64,000 nucleotides of DNA from Butyricimonas faecihominis (GCF_033096445.1 NZ_AP028155.1:4221880-4285879), one strand, 5' to 3'. Shown: positions 37,800-47,153, counted from the stretch's first letter. Numbers and translations are program-made. The notes: a model not told the origin generated them from the sequence alone.

Positions 37800-38204
37800 A
37801 TGAAAAAGTTATTATGTATTAGTTTGATCTTGTTTGCTTTTGCTTGTACAAGTGACCCTCAAAAAGAAATGGAAAAAGCAATTGTCGGTGAATGGTGTAA
37901 TCCCTATACATATCAATCAACAGGCGAATTGAAAGGTTTTAATTTCAAAAAAGGTGGTGTTTGTGAGTCAATAAATATTCCTTCTTTAGAATTGAAATCT
38001 TGGGAAATAAAAGATGGCTACCTTATCGTGAAAGGATTTGAGGTTACAGAGGATGGAAGCAAGGCCGAGTATGCAACAAAAGAGAAAATAGGTCAATTGA
38101 CCACCGATTCTTTATGTTTGGTTGTGCAAGAGGCGAATCCTCGTCTAGCCTTTTTGTACTTGAATTCAAAGGTTATCAAAGAACGTGTTAATGCTCAGAA
38201 GTAG
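37800..38204 (+). CDS. Small lipocalin-like lipoprotein
   Basis: A 134-residue lipoprotein from ATG 37800 (MKKLLCISLILFAFAC; an ATG three codons upstream is possible). After the lipid Cys it reads 'EKAIVGEWCNPYTYQSTGELKGFNFKKGG', then alternating strands 'SWEIKDGYLIVKGFEV' and 'EKIGQLTTDSLCLV'. This is the pattern of the lipocalin-like domain proteins common in Bacteroidetes. It closes the plus-strand locus, 35 nt after the second peptidase. There is no counterpart in the mirror locus. The ligand is unknown. Confidence 0.7.
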   Translation: MKKLLCISLILFAFACTSDPQKEMEKAIVGEWCNPYTYQSTGELKGFNFKKGGVCESINIPSLELKSWEIKDGYLIVKGFEVTEDGSKAEYATKEKIGQLTTDSLCLVVQEANPRLAFLYLNSKVIKERVNAQK

Positions 38205-38300
38205 TTTTTCATTTTGATAGACAAATTTATGAGAAGATTTAGATGGCTATATTGCTTTTATAATTTTCTAGTGCAATCTTTAGGGATAAAACTATAAAAT

Positions 38301-38334
38301 AAGGACTGTGGTACTTCTAAATTCCACAGTCCTT
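38301..38334. terminator. Shared bidirectional terminator of the two convergent Sus-like loci
   Basis: Perfect 11-bp arms AAGGACTGTGG and CCACAGTCCTT with a 12-nt loop lie between the last gene of the plus-strand locus (stop 38204) and that of the minus-strand locus (stop 38355). A/T-rich flanks on both sides let it act in both directions. Confidence 0.85.
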
Positions 38335-38354
38335 TCGTGTGATATATAAAGAGA

Positions 38355-39950
38355 CTAATTCCAATCGTTACCGTATTGGGTCTTGAATCGGATATCTATA
38401 ATTTTTCCGAAATTTATATTTGTAGGAGTATCCCAAATTACTTTTTCTTTTTTGGTTTCTAAATTTTTTGCTTTTTCCATATTCAAAATCACAACTTTGC
38501 CGTTATCCGTACCAACTCCAGCGTGACGATGATAGAATCTTTCTGCTTCAATACAAGTCACGGTTCCCTCACAAGTATAGAAAAGTTTAATTTTATCATT
38601 GGGGGAGTTACGGTCATATAAGTAAATATCTGCACCACTGGATATTAAAACAAATTCTGATGCGACTTGATACGGAAGTGCGTAAATGATACTATTTTCT
38701 TTTAAGATGGAAGTCAAGTCTATTGGATTCCGTTCACACTCTTCGAGGTAATAGGATGACGTGTCGTATTGGCGTTTTAACACGAATTCTTGAGTCCAGT
38801 ATTTCCCATTTTTATCTTGTAATATCATAAAAATTCCAACTTTTTGCCCTGAACCTTTGGGGGTGAAGTAACCAATATGAATAACCTTGTTGTCACCCAT
38901 ATTGTCCAAGGGAACCCATCCTTCAACGCTACCCGTGTTCGGTTTCCCCGGACAAATTTTTACTTCTCCTGCGCCGGCGGCAGAACCATAGGATGCGTCC
39001 ATGATTAATAATAATCGGTTATTTTTTTTGTCATGAGCTATTGCACAAGCACTTTTCATGTATTTTGCTAAGATCAAGTGACATTGTTCAAGCACTTTAC
39101 CTTCAAACTGAAGTGGTGTTTGTAAGAATGCGCTAGAATGAAATAATTGATCGGTTCCTTTGATTCTGGAATAGATTTTTCCGTCATAATTTTCAATAAG
39201 ATCACACCATCTCATAAACATGGCGTTTACCGGTTTGAAATCAGCGGGAAGAGTCTGGTTGGCAAAGGCTTGATTAATTGTAATCTCTTTTTTCAATGTT
39301 TTACCGTTTAGGTCAACCATATAAGGCGAACTTCCTTCGATAACCATGACCTGACCAATCGTTGATGATTTGTCTTGACAGAAATGCATGTGTAGTTTTA
39401 GCGGAGATTGTCCTAACAATTCGCCATTATTCCGAGTTTCATAAATATTTTGATATACTACATTATCAAATATCGTGTTCTTTTGTTCATCTTTTACTTC
39501 ACGTTCTTTGATGAAACTTAAAGATGAATGATTGTCTTTATCTGCAAGTACAGCCCAGCCGAATGCATCAAATTCGCTACTTAAACTGATAGCGATGTTT
39601 CTCAGATAAACCATCCCATTTTTTGTATCCGTAATACGCATCTCCAAATTCCCTCTAGCAATAGTATCTACGATCCAAAAAAAGTTTTTTTGGTTCCAAT
39701 CTTTTCTAGTTTTTCCTGCAAATCGCCATTCATAATTTAAAGTAAGCGTGTCACTTGGATCTTTGGAGAAGGTTAGATTAGGATTTACACGAATGGTATC
39801 TCCTACTGTAAATGCTTGTCCACTATATAAAAATTTTTCAATTTCGATTTGATTTATATCCGAGTAGGCATAACTTCCTTTATCATCATAACAGCCTGTT
39901 ATAAATGCTCCAATAAAAAATAATAAAAATGTTATATTTAAAATTTTCAT
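38355..39950 (-). CDS. PKD-like family surface lipoprotein (mirror-locus paralogue)
   Basis: A 531-residue lipoprotein from ATG 39950 (MKILNITFLLFFIGAFITGC); the longer frame from 39977 lacks a proper signal start. Blocks follow the same order as in the 31080-32621 protein: 'QAFTVGDTIRVNPNLTF' with 'LNYEWRF' (PKD-like), 'DAFGWAVLADKDNHSSLSFI', a propeller-like middle, and 'HAGVGTDNGKVVILNM' near the end, finishing 'IIDIRFKTQYGNDWN'. It is the last gene of the minus-strand locus, 17 nt after DUF4843. No catalytic residues are apparent. A role in surface substrate binding is inferred from its position. Confidence 0.82.
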   Translation of the reverse strand: MKILNITFLLFFIGAFITGCYDDKGSYAYSDINQIEIEKFLYSGQAFTVGDTIRVNPNLTFSKDPSDTLTLNYEWRFAGKTRKDWNQKNFFWIVDTIARGNLEMRITDTKNGMVYLRNIAISLSSEFDAFGWAVLADKDNHSSLSFIKEREVKDEQKNTIFDNVVYQNIYETRNNGELLGQSPLKLHMHFCQDKSSTIGQVMVIEGSSPYMVDLNGKTLKKEITINQAFANQTLPADFKPVNAMFMRWCDLIENYDGKIYSRIKGTDQLFHSSAFLQTPLQFEGKVLEQCHLILAKYMKSACAIAHDKKNNRLLLIMDASYGSAAGAGEVKICPGKPNTGSVEGWVPLDNMGDNKVIHIGYFTPKGSGQKVGIFMILQDKNGKYWTQEFVLKRQYDTSSYYLEECERNPIDLTSILKENSIIYALPYQVASEFVLISSGADIYLYDRNSPNDKIKLFYTCEGTVTCIEAERFYHRHAGVGTDNGKVVILNMEKAKNLETKKEKVIWDTPTNINFGKIIDIRFKTQYGNDWN

Positions 39951-39967
39951 GATAATTCGATTTTGAA

Positions 39968-40663
39968 TTAATAACAAGGTATAATCATGGGTGAACCATT
40001 TGCTTCTTTTATGTCATTATTCGGGTCGTCGTCAGCAAGTGATGCTTCAATAGCCTTTTTTAATTGTAAGCAAAGCTCTCTTTTTTCCCAAGGTTCTTTA
40101 TTTTCTAAGGAAACTTCACCGGTAACGAGTATAAAGGCATCGTATTTTTCTTTAGAATATATGCCTAGATATTCTGTTTCAATGACTTCATCCCACCATA
40201 AAGGACAACTGATAATGTTGTTATATCTTAGTTGAGCTTGTTGTTTGTCGTGATAACCTGCGATAAAGTTCGAGTTCCCTTCAATTTGAATTTTTAGGAG
40301 ATAAGATTTTTCTTCTAATTTTTCTTTATGTAGGGTAATCCATAAAGTGTCACTTGTTCTTTCTTTACGAAAAATTGGGGAGGTGGGAAGTTCGTAATCC
40401 CCAGTAATAGCGGTTGTCAACGAATCAACTACGGAGACCTTATATTCAAGGTCTTCCGAAGGAGTCGGACCAATAAGAGAGAGAACAAAAGGAACTTTTA
40501 CTGTATTTTGTCCCGGATAGTGGCTAAAGGAAATATTCACCGTATCCTGTCCGTTTTCATTTGGGAAAAATAGTTGCCTTTGAGAAGAAAATCTTTCGAC
40601 ATCTTCTTTTGAACAAGAGATCGTTGCAATAATGAGGCATAATATAATGATATATTTTTTCAT
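39968..40663 (-). CDS. DUF4843-family lipoprotein (mirror-locus paralogue)
   Basis: A 231-residue lipoprotein (MKKYIIILCLIIATISC). DUF4843 features: 'QLFFPNENGQDTVNISF', 'VPFVLSLIGPTPSEDLEYKVSVVDS', 'LPTSPIFRKERTSDTLWITLHKEKL', and 'CPLWWDEVIETEYLGIYSKEKYDAFI'. It sits 12 nt after SusD and 17 nt before the PKD-like gene, the same order as in the plus-strand locus. It differs from its paralogue mostly in loop regions, which suggests a different ligand. The exact function of the family is unknown. Confidence 0.84.
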   Translation of the reverse strand: MKKYIIILCLIIATISCSKEDVERFSSQRQLFFPNENGQDTVNISFSHYPGQNTVKVPFVLSLIGPTPSEDLEYKVSVVDSLTTAITGDYELPTSPIFRKERTSDTLWITLHKEKLEEKSYLLKIQIEGNSNFIAGYHDKQQAQLRYNNIISCPLWWDEVIETEYLGIYSKEKYDAFILVTGEVSLENKEPWEKRELCLQLKKAIEASLADDDPNNDIKEANGSPMIIPCY

Positions 40664-40675
40664 GTTCTTGGATTT

Positions 40676-42130
40676 TTAAAGAATAGTTTCACTATCTGGT
40701 AAGGGAAGTGTAAAATCACTTTCTTTCATTGAAGAGTAAATTGGTTGATTAAATTTCTTAAAATAGAAAAATACCTGTCCTTCTCCAATAAATTCACGTT
40801 GGGCTTCTTTTATCAACTCCTTACGGAAAGATTTTTCGTCTTTAATAATATCATCTAGACGGCCTTTAGTGCATTCGCGTCCATCCCGGACAATATCCAT
40901 TTCTTTAATAGCATTAGAGAAATCATTTATGCTGGCATAATATTCGGCCCGAATATAGTACATTTCACTTAGGCGAACCATGGGTATGAGTTTTGCGCAA
41001 ATGTGACTAGTGATACTGTTAATAGATGAAGGCAAATATTTTGTAGAAAAATATTTGGTCCCACTTTTGGTTAATAGTTTAGTATTTCGATAATCAGCAT
41101 TGTCGTCAAACGTTATTGTATAATGATCGACATATAGCTTCCCGGTGGCATTGTATTCTGCCGTGTAATTATCTGCTAGCTTTTCATTGGAAAGTCCGAA
41201 TAACAGATCAAGGAATGTTTTGGGATTTTCTTCAACATCGGCATTTGGCGTGAATGAAAATAATCGTTGTTTGGTGTTGTCTACTGCTGTTATGATCTCT
41301 TCGGTAATGTTGAATGCTTCTTCATATTTCCCGATGAATGCATAGGCTCTAGCTAACACCCCGTTTATTGCATAATAATTTATACGAAAACCTCGATATG
41401 CTTCGAATAAATCCGTTACGTTATGTTCGATATTCCCGTCTATCGTTCCCATGGTAAATCTATTTTTACTATTTAGGCGATCTCTACGTTCACTAACTGT
41501 GTCAGTGGGAGCGACTAATGTTTTCGCTTTTTCTAAATCTCGAATTACCTTTTCCATGAATTCACTAATAGATAGATTTGGTTCGTACGTGGATGGGTAT
41601 TTCTCGAAATAGGGGATGTAAGTTGTGTTGGACTCTTCTTTTGCTGGAGCAAATAATCGCAACATATCAAAATGAAGAAGAGCCCTTAATGCTAAGGCTT
41701 CGCCTTCAATTGTGTTTTTCTCCATTTCTCCTCCTGAAAATTTTGAGGGATCTTCACTGCCGATTCTACTTAATAAGTTGTTACTGTTAGCAATGGCATT
41801 ATATGTTTTGGACCACATCCCGTCAATGAGAGTTTTAGCATTTTCATCCTCATATTTGTAATTACTCATACTCTCGTATGAATCCGGTAGATAATAAGCA
41901 TAGTAAACTTGGCCCAAGACATCAAGAGTTCCCCAAGTCATTTCTTTTCCGTACATGGCGTTTGATGCCATATTTTTATATATTCCATGCAAGGCATTCC
42001 GGTAGCCTGCGCCTGTTGCGAATAATTGATCTTCATCCAAACTGTCTTTTGGGGTGACAGTTAACCAATCGTTACACCCGGTTAGGGAGAACAAGATAGA
42101 GATTCCTATAATTAATTTCGTAATATTCAT
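40676..42130 (-). CDS. SusD/RagB-family lipoprotein (mirror-locus paralogue)
   Basis: A 484-residue surface lipoprotein with signal MNITKLIIGISILFSLTGC. SusD blocks: 'DEDQLFATGAGYRNALHGIYKNM', 'EGEALALRALLHFDMLRLFAPA', 'YRGFRINYYAINGVLARAYAF', 'MVRLSEMYYIRAEYYAS' and 'EAQREFIGEGQVFFYFKKFNQP'. It matches the plus-strand SusD (28913-30361) block for block. It starts 14 nt after the SusC stop and is the lid and binding partner of that channel. Confidence 0.94.
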   Translation of the reverse strand: MNITKLIIGISILFSLTGCNDWLTVTPKDSLDEDQLFATGAGYRNALHGIYKNMASNAMYGKEMTWGTLDVLGQVYYAYYLPDSYESMSNYKYEDENAKTLIDGMWSKTYNAIANSNNLLSRIGSEDPSKFSGGEMEKNTIEGEALALRALLHFDMLRLFAPAKEESNTTYIPYFEKYPSTYEPNLSISEFMEKVIRDLEKAKTLVAPTDTVSERRDRLNSKNRFTMGTIDGNIEHNVTDLFEAYRGFRINYYAINGVLARAYAFIGKYEEAFNITEEIITAVDNTKQRLFSFTPNADVEENPKTFLDLLFGLSNEKLADNYTAEYNATGKLYVDHYTITFDDNADYRNTKLLTKSGTKYFSTKYLPSSINSITSHICAKLIPMVRLSEMYYIRAEYYASINDFSNAIKEMDIVRDGRECTKGRLDDIIKDEKSFRKELIKEAQREFIGEGQVFFYFKKFNQPIYSSMKESDFTLPLPDSETIL

Positions 42131-42143
42131 GATAGATAATAAT

Positions 42144-45100
42144 TTAAAAACTTGCTCTTAATGAGAAATTGATCGTTCGGGCAAAGGGATAACTTAATCC
42201 TCGTTCTTCTTTTACACTTGACCAGCGAGCGATGTCTTCAGCTCCAATTTCGAATCGCACTACACTTAATCCGGTACGTTTAAGCCATTCTTTGGAAAAG
42301 TCATAACCGAGACTGATTGAGTTTAAAGATACCATATTGTAATCTTGTACGAAACGGGATGTCGGTCTTGTAGATGCGGGACGTCCGTCTCTTCCGCTTT
42401 CCAATTTTTTATATTTAGCAATGTCTCCTGGCTTTTGCCATCTGGAAGTATATACTCGTTTATCCACGTTTTCCGAATAAATATCAGCGTTTTCTACTCG
42501 GTCGACCAGTGTACTATTATAACGCTGGCCTCCAAATTCGTACATGAAGTTGGCAAAAAGAGAAAAATTCTTATAACTTAAATTTAACCCAAATGATCCT
42601 TGTGCATCGGGTTCTGTAGTACCTAAAACAACTTGATTAGAAGATTGCCATGTATCTGAGCTAGAACCATCCGGGTTGAGGAAAACTTCTTCTCCGGTTG
42701 CAGGATTTATTCCTAATGAACGAACTCCCCATATTGATCGCATGGATACACCTTCCACATATTTTGTGAATGGTTTATTCGTTGTTCCATTATATCGATT
42801 ACTAATATCAGAAAAATGTTCATCAACTTTTTTGTTGTATGCTTTCAGACTTTCGGCTATTTTCAATAAGGTATTTTTGTTGTGTGATAAGTTTGCATAG
42901 ATTGCCATGTGTACATCTTTTTGACGGATGATTTCACCTCTAGCTTCGATCTCGAATCCTCGGTTACGAACCTCTCCGATGTTGTCTTTATAGGTGGTAA
43001 AACCCGTAGAACTGGGAATGGTGACACTGTTGATACAATCTACGGTTTTTTTGTTATAGTAACTGACTTTGGCATATAACAGGCGGTCTAAAATGCTAAC
43101 TTCAATACCGACATCCAATACATTCGTTGTTTCCCATTTCAAGTCTTTATTACCAAAAGCACTTAGGGCAGCTCCTGCTCCCGTTTGATACCAACTTTCG
43201 TCATCCAAGGTGTACATCGTTTTTGCTTCGTAATCTGAGAAATTTACGTTACCAGTTTGTCCGTAGCTACCTCTGATTTTTAATTCTGAGATGTAAGCAT
43301 AATTTTCCATGAAGGGGTAATTGTGAATGTTAATACCTATTCCTGTTGACCAGAATGGGGCATATTTTTTATCAGCACCAAATTTGGATGAACCATCAAT
43401 ACGTCCTGTTAGGTCAAATAGGTAGATATTCTGATAGCTATAGTTGATTGTTCCGAAAGCTGAAAATAATCGGGAACTACCTTCGTTTGTAGAAGGTTTT
43501 TGATAAATTTCTTGGGCATAATTAGGTGAGTGTAAGGCACCAGAAGGAAATCCTCTGTATTGAGTAGATGAATTATTAGATGAGGTTTCTTTGATATTTG
43601 TACCCATCGTAACATTAATATTATGTTTGGAAATACTACGGTTGTAAGAAATGAAAGCGTTCATATCCCAACTAAAATAATCGCTACTACGTTGTGTTAA
43701 CTCTCCAGAAGTTAGTTGTGTTAAACTAAGTGGCTTTGAATTTCTTTTTGAAAGAGGATCGAGAAATTTTTCTCCTTTTGTAAAGGTTCGGGTAATACCA
43801 ATAGTTGCTTTCGCTTGTAGATGGGGAGTAATGTACCAATTGGCGTTTAGGTTGTTAATAATTTCTTCCGTTTTACTTTTATCGAAATTAAAAAGGGTAG
43901 ATTCGTATAAAGGATTTTCCCGGTCCCTATCAGCCGTATTTTTGTAGTTTTTTAAAGTTGGTGTATATTCTCCATTTTCATCTTTGTAGGAGTCATAGGG
44001 TTGGGCCCGAGAATATTTAGAAAAATCTCCATAAGGTGATTCTTCGGATTTGGTAATGGTGTAACTTACTTGATTCCGAATTTGTAGAGAGCCAATACGA
44101 TAATCTAGATAAAGTGCTGCTCCGGTATTATCTCGGAAAGAACCTTTCATAACTCCTTTATTCGTGTTGTATGATAAGTCTATTCCAAAGCGAATGTTTT
44201 CAGAACCACCTTCAACAAACAAGCTGTGTTTGTGATTAAACACTGTTTCCAGAGGTTTGGATAACCAATAGGTATCAACTCCGGATTTGATATTAGCCAG
44301 TTTGTCATAATATTCTTCTTCTCCTTCAAAAGTTGTATCCCCATTTTTGTCTTTATAGCATCCGGCAAGTTCTTCCAAATCAAGTTTTTCTTGTGCATTT
44401 AATAGATTGTAATCTGATAAATCAGGGAAAACGACGGAGCCGGTCATATTGTATGAAACATTTATTTTTCCGGGTTTGGGTGTGACGGTTGTAATGACAA
44501 CAACTCCATTGGCGGCACGAGAACCGTAGAGTGCTGTTGCGGCAGCATCTTTTAAGATGGTAATACTTTCAATTCGATTCGGGTCAAAATCGTATAACTT
44601 TTGTACATTGATTTCAAAACCGTCCATGATAAAGGTTGGAAGATTCGGATTGTTCTCCAAATTACCACGGGTTGTATAGTTGGGATCCAGTTGTTTGATA
44701 CCTGTTCCTGAAGCTCCTCGGATAGACATTTCAGGAAGGGTGTTCGGATCGGATCCCCATTCATTGTTTTCTTGGATACGAAATGACGGATCAAATGCTT
44801 GTAAAGCTTTTATTACGTTAGTTTTAGACACTTTCAATAATTCATCTCGTTTTACTGCTATTGTGTTTCCGGTAAAGCTCTCTTTATTTACATTGGCGTA
44901 ACCCGTAATGACAACTTCGTCCATTTCGGTCACGTCTGGTTTTAAACGAATAACAATTTCTTTATCGTCATCTTTGGGAGCTTGTTTCACATGGATCTCT
45001 TGAGTTTGCATTCCGACAAATGATACGACTAGAATGATAGAATCTTGATCGGCTATTTCAATCTTGAATTTCCCATCCATGTCAGTAACAACACCTAGAC

Positions 45101-45566
45101 TGGTGCCTTTTAGCAGGATGGTGGCTCCAGGTAAGGTTTCTCCTTTGGAATCACTTACAGCACCTTTTATGGTTCGTTTTTTTTGTAAGGTAGATTCTTT
45201 AGCTTTGACGGGACGAATGATAATAACGTCATTTTCTATTTCATACGTTAATTGGGTATTTGAGAGAATCGATTGTAAAAATTCTTCGATGGTTACATCT
45301 TTGACATTGATATTACGTTTCCCAAATTTATTTACTTCCTCTACACGGTAGAGAAATCGATAGTTGGTTTCTGTACGAACCTTTTTTATTAATTCGTCAA
45401 TTGTAGCTTCTTGCATTTTTACGGTAATTCTTGCATTTTGTGCGAATGCCTTTGTTTGAGATACCATGGTAAATGTGACCATGAAAAAGAAACTTAATGT
45501 AAAGAGATAAAACATTTTTCTTAGCCTTTGATGTGATTCAAAGGTGAGTTTTCGTTTTTTTTCCAT
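42144..45566 (-). CDS. SusC/RagA-type TonB-dependent receptor with STN domain (mirror-locus paralogue)
   Basis: Outer-membrane importer of 1140 residues. A long basic N-terminus with signal peptide ends 'AFA-QN'. The STN domain follows ('ITVKMQEATIDELIKKVRTETNYRFLY'), then a carboxypeptidase-like domain ('KGAVSDSKGETLPGATILLKGTSLGVVTDMDGKFKI'), a TonB-box region 'MDEVVITGYA' and the plug with 'IRGASGTGIK' and 'ILKDAAATALYGSRAANGVVVITT'. The barrel ends 'NFSLRASF'. Long stretches are nearly identical to the plus-strand SusC, for example the region leading from 'NLENNPNLPTFIMDGFE' through the plug. The FecR that should read its STN signal is 90 nt upstream, but the matching sigma gene is missing because an ICE end lies there. 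Confidence 0.95.
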   Translation of the reverse strand: MEKKRKLTFESHQRLRKMFYLFTLSFFFMVTFTMVSQTKAFAQNARITVKMQEATIDELIKKVRTETNYRFLYRVEEVNKFGKRNINVKDVTIEEFLQSILSNTQLTYEIENDVIIIRPVKAKESTLQKKRTIKGAVSDSKGETLPGATILLKGTSLGVVTDMDGKFKIEIADQDSIILVVSFVGMQTQEIHVKQAPKDDDKEIVIRLKPDVTEMDEVVITGYANVNKESFTGNTIAVKRDELLKVSKTNVIKALQAFDPSFRIQENNEWGSDPNTLPEMSIRGASGTGIKQLDPNYTTRGNLENNPNLPTFIMDGFEINVQKLYDFDPNRIESITILKDAAATALYGSRAANGVVVITTVTPKPGKINVSYNMTGSVVFPDLSDYNLLNAQEKLDLEELAGCYKDKNGDTTFEGEEEYYDKLANIKSGVDTYWLSKPLETVFNHKHSLFVEGGSENIRFGIDLSYNTNKGVMKGSFRDNTGAALYLDYRIGSLQIRNQVSYTITKSEESPYGDFSKYSRAQPYDSYKDENGEYTPTLKNYKNTADRDRENPLYESTLFNFDKSKTEEIINNLNANWYITPHLQAKATIGITRTFTKGEKFLDPLSKRNSKPLSLTQLTSGELTQRSSDYFSWDMNAFISYNRSISKHNINVTMGTNIKETSSNNSSTQYRGFPSGALHSPNYAQEIYQKPSTNEGSSRLFSAFGTINYSYQNIYLFDLTGRIDGSSKFGADKKYAPFWSTGIGINIHNYPFMENYAYISELKIRGSYGQTGNVNFSDYEAKTMYTLDDESWYQTGAGAALSAFGNKDLKWETTNVLDVGIEVSILDRLLYAKVSYYNKKTVDCINSVTIPSSTGFTTYKDNIGEVRNRGFEIEARGEIIRQKDVHMAIYANLSHNKNTLLKIAESLKAYNKKVDEHFSDISNRYNGTTNKPFTKYVEGVSMRSIWGVRSLGINPATGEEVFLNPDGSSSDTWQSSNQVVLGTTEPDAQGSFGLNLSYKNFSLFANFMYEFGGQRYNSTLVDRVENADIYSENVDKRVYTSRWQKPGDIAKYKKLESGRDGRPASTRPTSRFVQDYNMVSLNSISLGYDFSKEWLKRTGLSVVRFEIGAEDIARWSSVKEERGLSYPFARTINFSLRASF

Positions 45567-45630
45567 AACTTTGATTCTTGATAATTTTAATAATCGATTT
45601 TAATAGGACTGTTTATAAATTGATTATGCT

Positions 45631-45652
45631 GGGGGAATTCCCCAATTCCCCC
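45631..45652 (-). promoter_or_regulatory. Hairpin between FecR and susC of the mirror locus
   Basis: Perfect 9-bp arms GGGGGAATT and AATTCCCCC around CCCC, directly after the FecR stop. No T run follows on the minus strand. It occupies the same place as the hairpin after FecR in the plus-strand locus but is unrelated in sequence. Confidence 0.5.
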
Positions 45653-45656
45653 AATT

Positions 45657-46853
45657 TTAATTTTTAATTTGATAAATTTCTTCAACTGTTACATTATTCT
45701 CGTTAATAATAAAGTGTATAGATGTTGCTTTTTCAAGCATTTGGAGAGTTTGTTTGAAATCACTATAGCGTTCGAGATCTCCTGTAAAATGGAAATCTTT
45801 AACTGCAGGATTTGAATAAAATACATTAATGTTGTACCAACGAGCCAGTGTTGTCATGATGTCTTCAAGTGGCTGGTTTTCGAAAACAAATAAGCCATCT
45901 TTCCATGCAGAGTAAAGAGAAGCATCCACGTTTCGGGTATTTATTTGTTTGTTTGTTTTCGTGTATACGGCCTGCTGATTGGGTTTTAATTCCACACTTT
46001 GCTGTTTGCTTGATATTTTTACGGCACCTTGATTTAGCGTTGTTTCTATCGTCCTTGCTTCTGGGTAAGCTCGTACGTTAAATTGTGTACCGAGAACTTT
46101 TATTTCTATTTCATCCTTGGTCTTGACGATAAATGGTTGTTTCATTTTTTTTGCAACTGCAAAATATGCTTCTCCTGAAAGTATAACTTCTCGGTTCTCT
46201 TTGTTAAAATGCACGGGGAATGAGAGCTCTGAATCTGAATTTATCCAAACATGAGTACTATCGGGTAAAATTAGTTCGTATTCTCCTCCGCGAGGGACTT
46301 GAATCGTATTGAATTTGTTTATGTTTAGAGGCTGATTATCACTTCCCGAATATTCGAATGTATTGCCTTGATTGATCGCTATTAGGCCATTTTCTAATTT
46401 TAGTGTTTGTATGGTGTCTTGTGGAGTTAGATGGATTTGTTTTCCTTCAGGGGTAATAAATATTGCTTTCGGACTACCGGAGTGAATACCTGCAATAATT
46501 TTCGACACTTGGTCTGATTTTGGGGCATTGAATAAAACAAGAGAGACTCCGATGATAATTAAAATACTTGCAACAATTCCGGATATCCATGTTAGAGAAT
46601 GCTTTATGTGACTGTATTTGGGAATTATTTGTTGTTGCACATGTTTCCATGATTTTTCTAAGTTTAATTCTTTGACGAATTGATCTCTTTGACTTCTGTT
46701 TTGAGGGTCAAGGATTTGTTTGTAAAGTTCTTGTGTCGAGTGATTTTCATTTCGCCATATCTCTAACTCTTCTCGTTCTTCAAGAGATAGAGTGCCAGTT
46801 ATCTCTTTTGCAAGAAGTTGTGCGATTCTATATTCTTTATCGTATATTTGCAC
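45657..46853 (-). CDS. FecR-family anti-sigma factor at the ICE junction
   Basis: Inner-membrane anti-sigma of 398 residues. The cytoplasmic N-terminal part is 'EYRIAQLLAKEITGTLSLEEREELEIW', and a membrane helix ('ISGIVASILIIIGVSLVLF') lies near residue 100. The FecR domain contains 'VPRGGEYELILPDSTHVWINSDSELSFP' and 'GEAYFAVAKKMKQPFIV'. The C-terminal DUF4974 domain is 'GLFVFENQPLEDIMTTLARWYNINVFY'. The only start available is a GTG at 46853, immediately before the candidate attachment core GTATATTTGC. Upstream in frame there is no ATG before a stop. The native start codon may have been lost or replaced on insertion. No sigma gene lies next to it, unlike in the paralogous locus. Confidence 0.88.
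   Translation of the reverse strand: MQIYDKEYRIAQLLAKEITGTLSLEEREELEIWRNENHSTQELYKQILDPQNRSQRDQFVKELNLEKSWKHVQQQIIPKYSHIKHSLTWISGIVASILIIIGVSLVLFNAPKSDQVSKIIAGIHSGSPKAIFITPEGKQIHLTPQDTIQTLKLENGLIAINQGNTFEYSGSDNQPLNINKFNTIQVPRGGEYELILPDSTHVWINSDSELSFPVHFNKENREVILSGEAYFAVAKKMKQPFIVKTKDEIEIKVLGTQFNVRAYPEARTIETTLNQGAVKISSKQQSVELKPNQQAVYTKTNKQINTRNVDASLYSAWKDGLFVFENQPLEDIMTTLARWYNINVFYSNPAVKDFHFTGDLERYSDFKQTLQMLEKATSIHFIINENNVTVEEIYQIKN
46842..46851 (+). mobile_element. Candidate ICE attachment core (CTnDOT-type)
   Basis: GTATATTTGC fits the GTANNTTTGC core known for CTnDOT-family integration. It lies where host-like Sus locus DNA changes to conjugative-element DNA. Three copies of an A(A/G)GTTACG motif follow within 125 bp. 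A near match on the opposite strand (GCAAAAGTAG, 46994-47003) is an alternative core. The same 10-mer also resembles a -7 element, so chance is not excluded. Confidence 0.5.
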
Positions 46854-46858
46854 CCCGA

Positions 46859-46975
46859 AGTTACGAAAAGAGTGTAATTTATTGGAAATGAGCGTAGGTT
46901 AATTGCTCTTGATAGTAATAGGTTACGATTTAGTTAGTTATCTACTGCATTATCCTTCTGCGCGTTGCGTAACCT
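46859..46975. repeat. Three A(A/G)GTTACG motifs beside the candidate attachment core
   Basis: AGTTACGAA (from 46859), GGTTACGAT (from 46921) and, inverted, GCGTAACC (ending 46974) repeat one motif within 117 bp. The last two form an inverted repeat. Short repeated motifs of this kind next to an att core are typical of arm-type sites for a tyrosine recombinase or its accessory factor. The assignment is inference. Confidence 0.4.
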
Positions 46976-47073
46976 TCAAAGAACTCTTCGTATGCAAAAG
47001 TAGCTATTTAATTCGAGATTTTGATATAAACTCCCGTTTTTTATCCCCTCATTCATAAGAATTTTCCGTAAAA

Positions 47074-47139
47074 GCGGTATTGTCCGTCGGCACACCATTG
47101 CCCAAAACGAGTTTGGAACAAACGTGTGCCGACTACCGC
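47074..47139. repeat. Bulged long hairpin at the ICE end
   Basis: The left arm reads GCGGTA, a 6-nt bulge, then GTCGGCACAC (47074-47095). The right arm is GTGTGCCGACTACCGC (47124-47139). Sixteen base pairs are perfect apart from the bulge. No gene spans the region convincingly. It may be an ncRNA or a recombination structure. Confidence 0.55.
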
Positions 47140-47153
47140 ATAGCTGGAGAAAA

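Noticed and set aside
46994-47003. GCAAAAGTAG as the ICE attachment core
   Set aside because: Read on the minus strand it deviates from GTANNTTTGC in the first base. The exact match at 46842-46851 coincides with the end of host-like coding sequence and is preferred.
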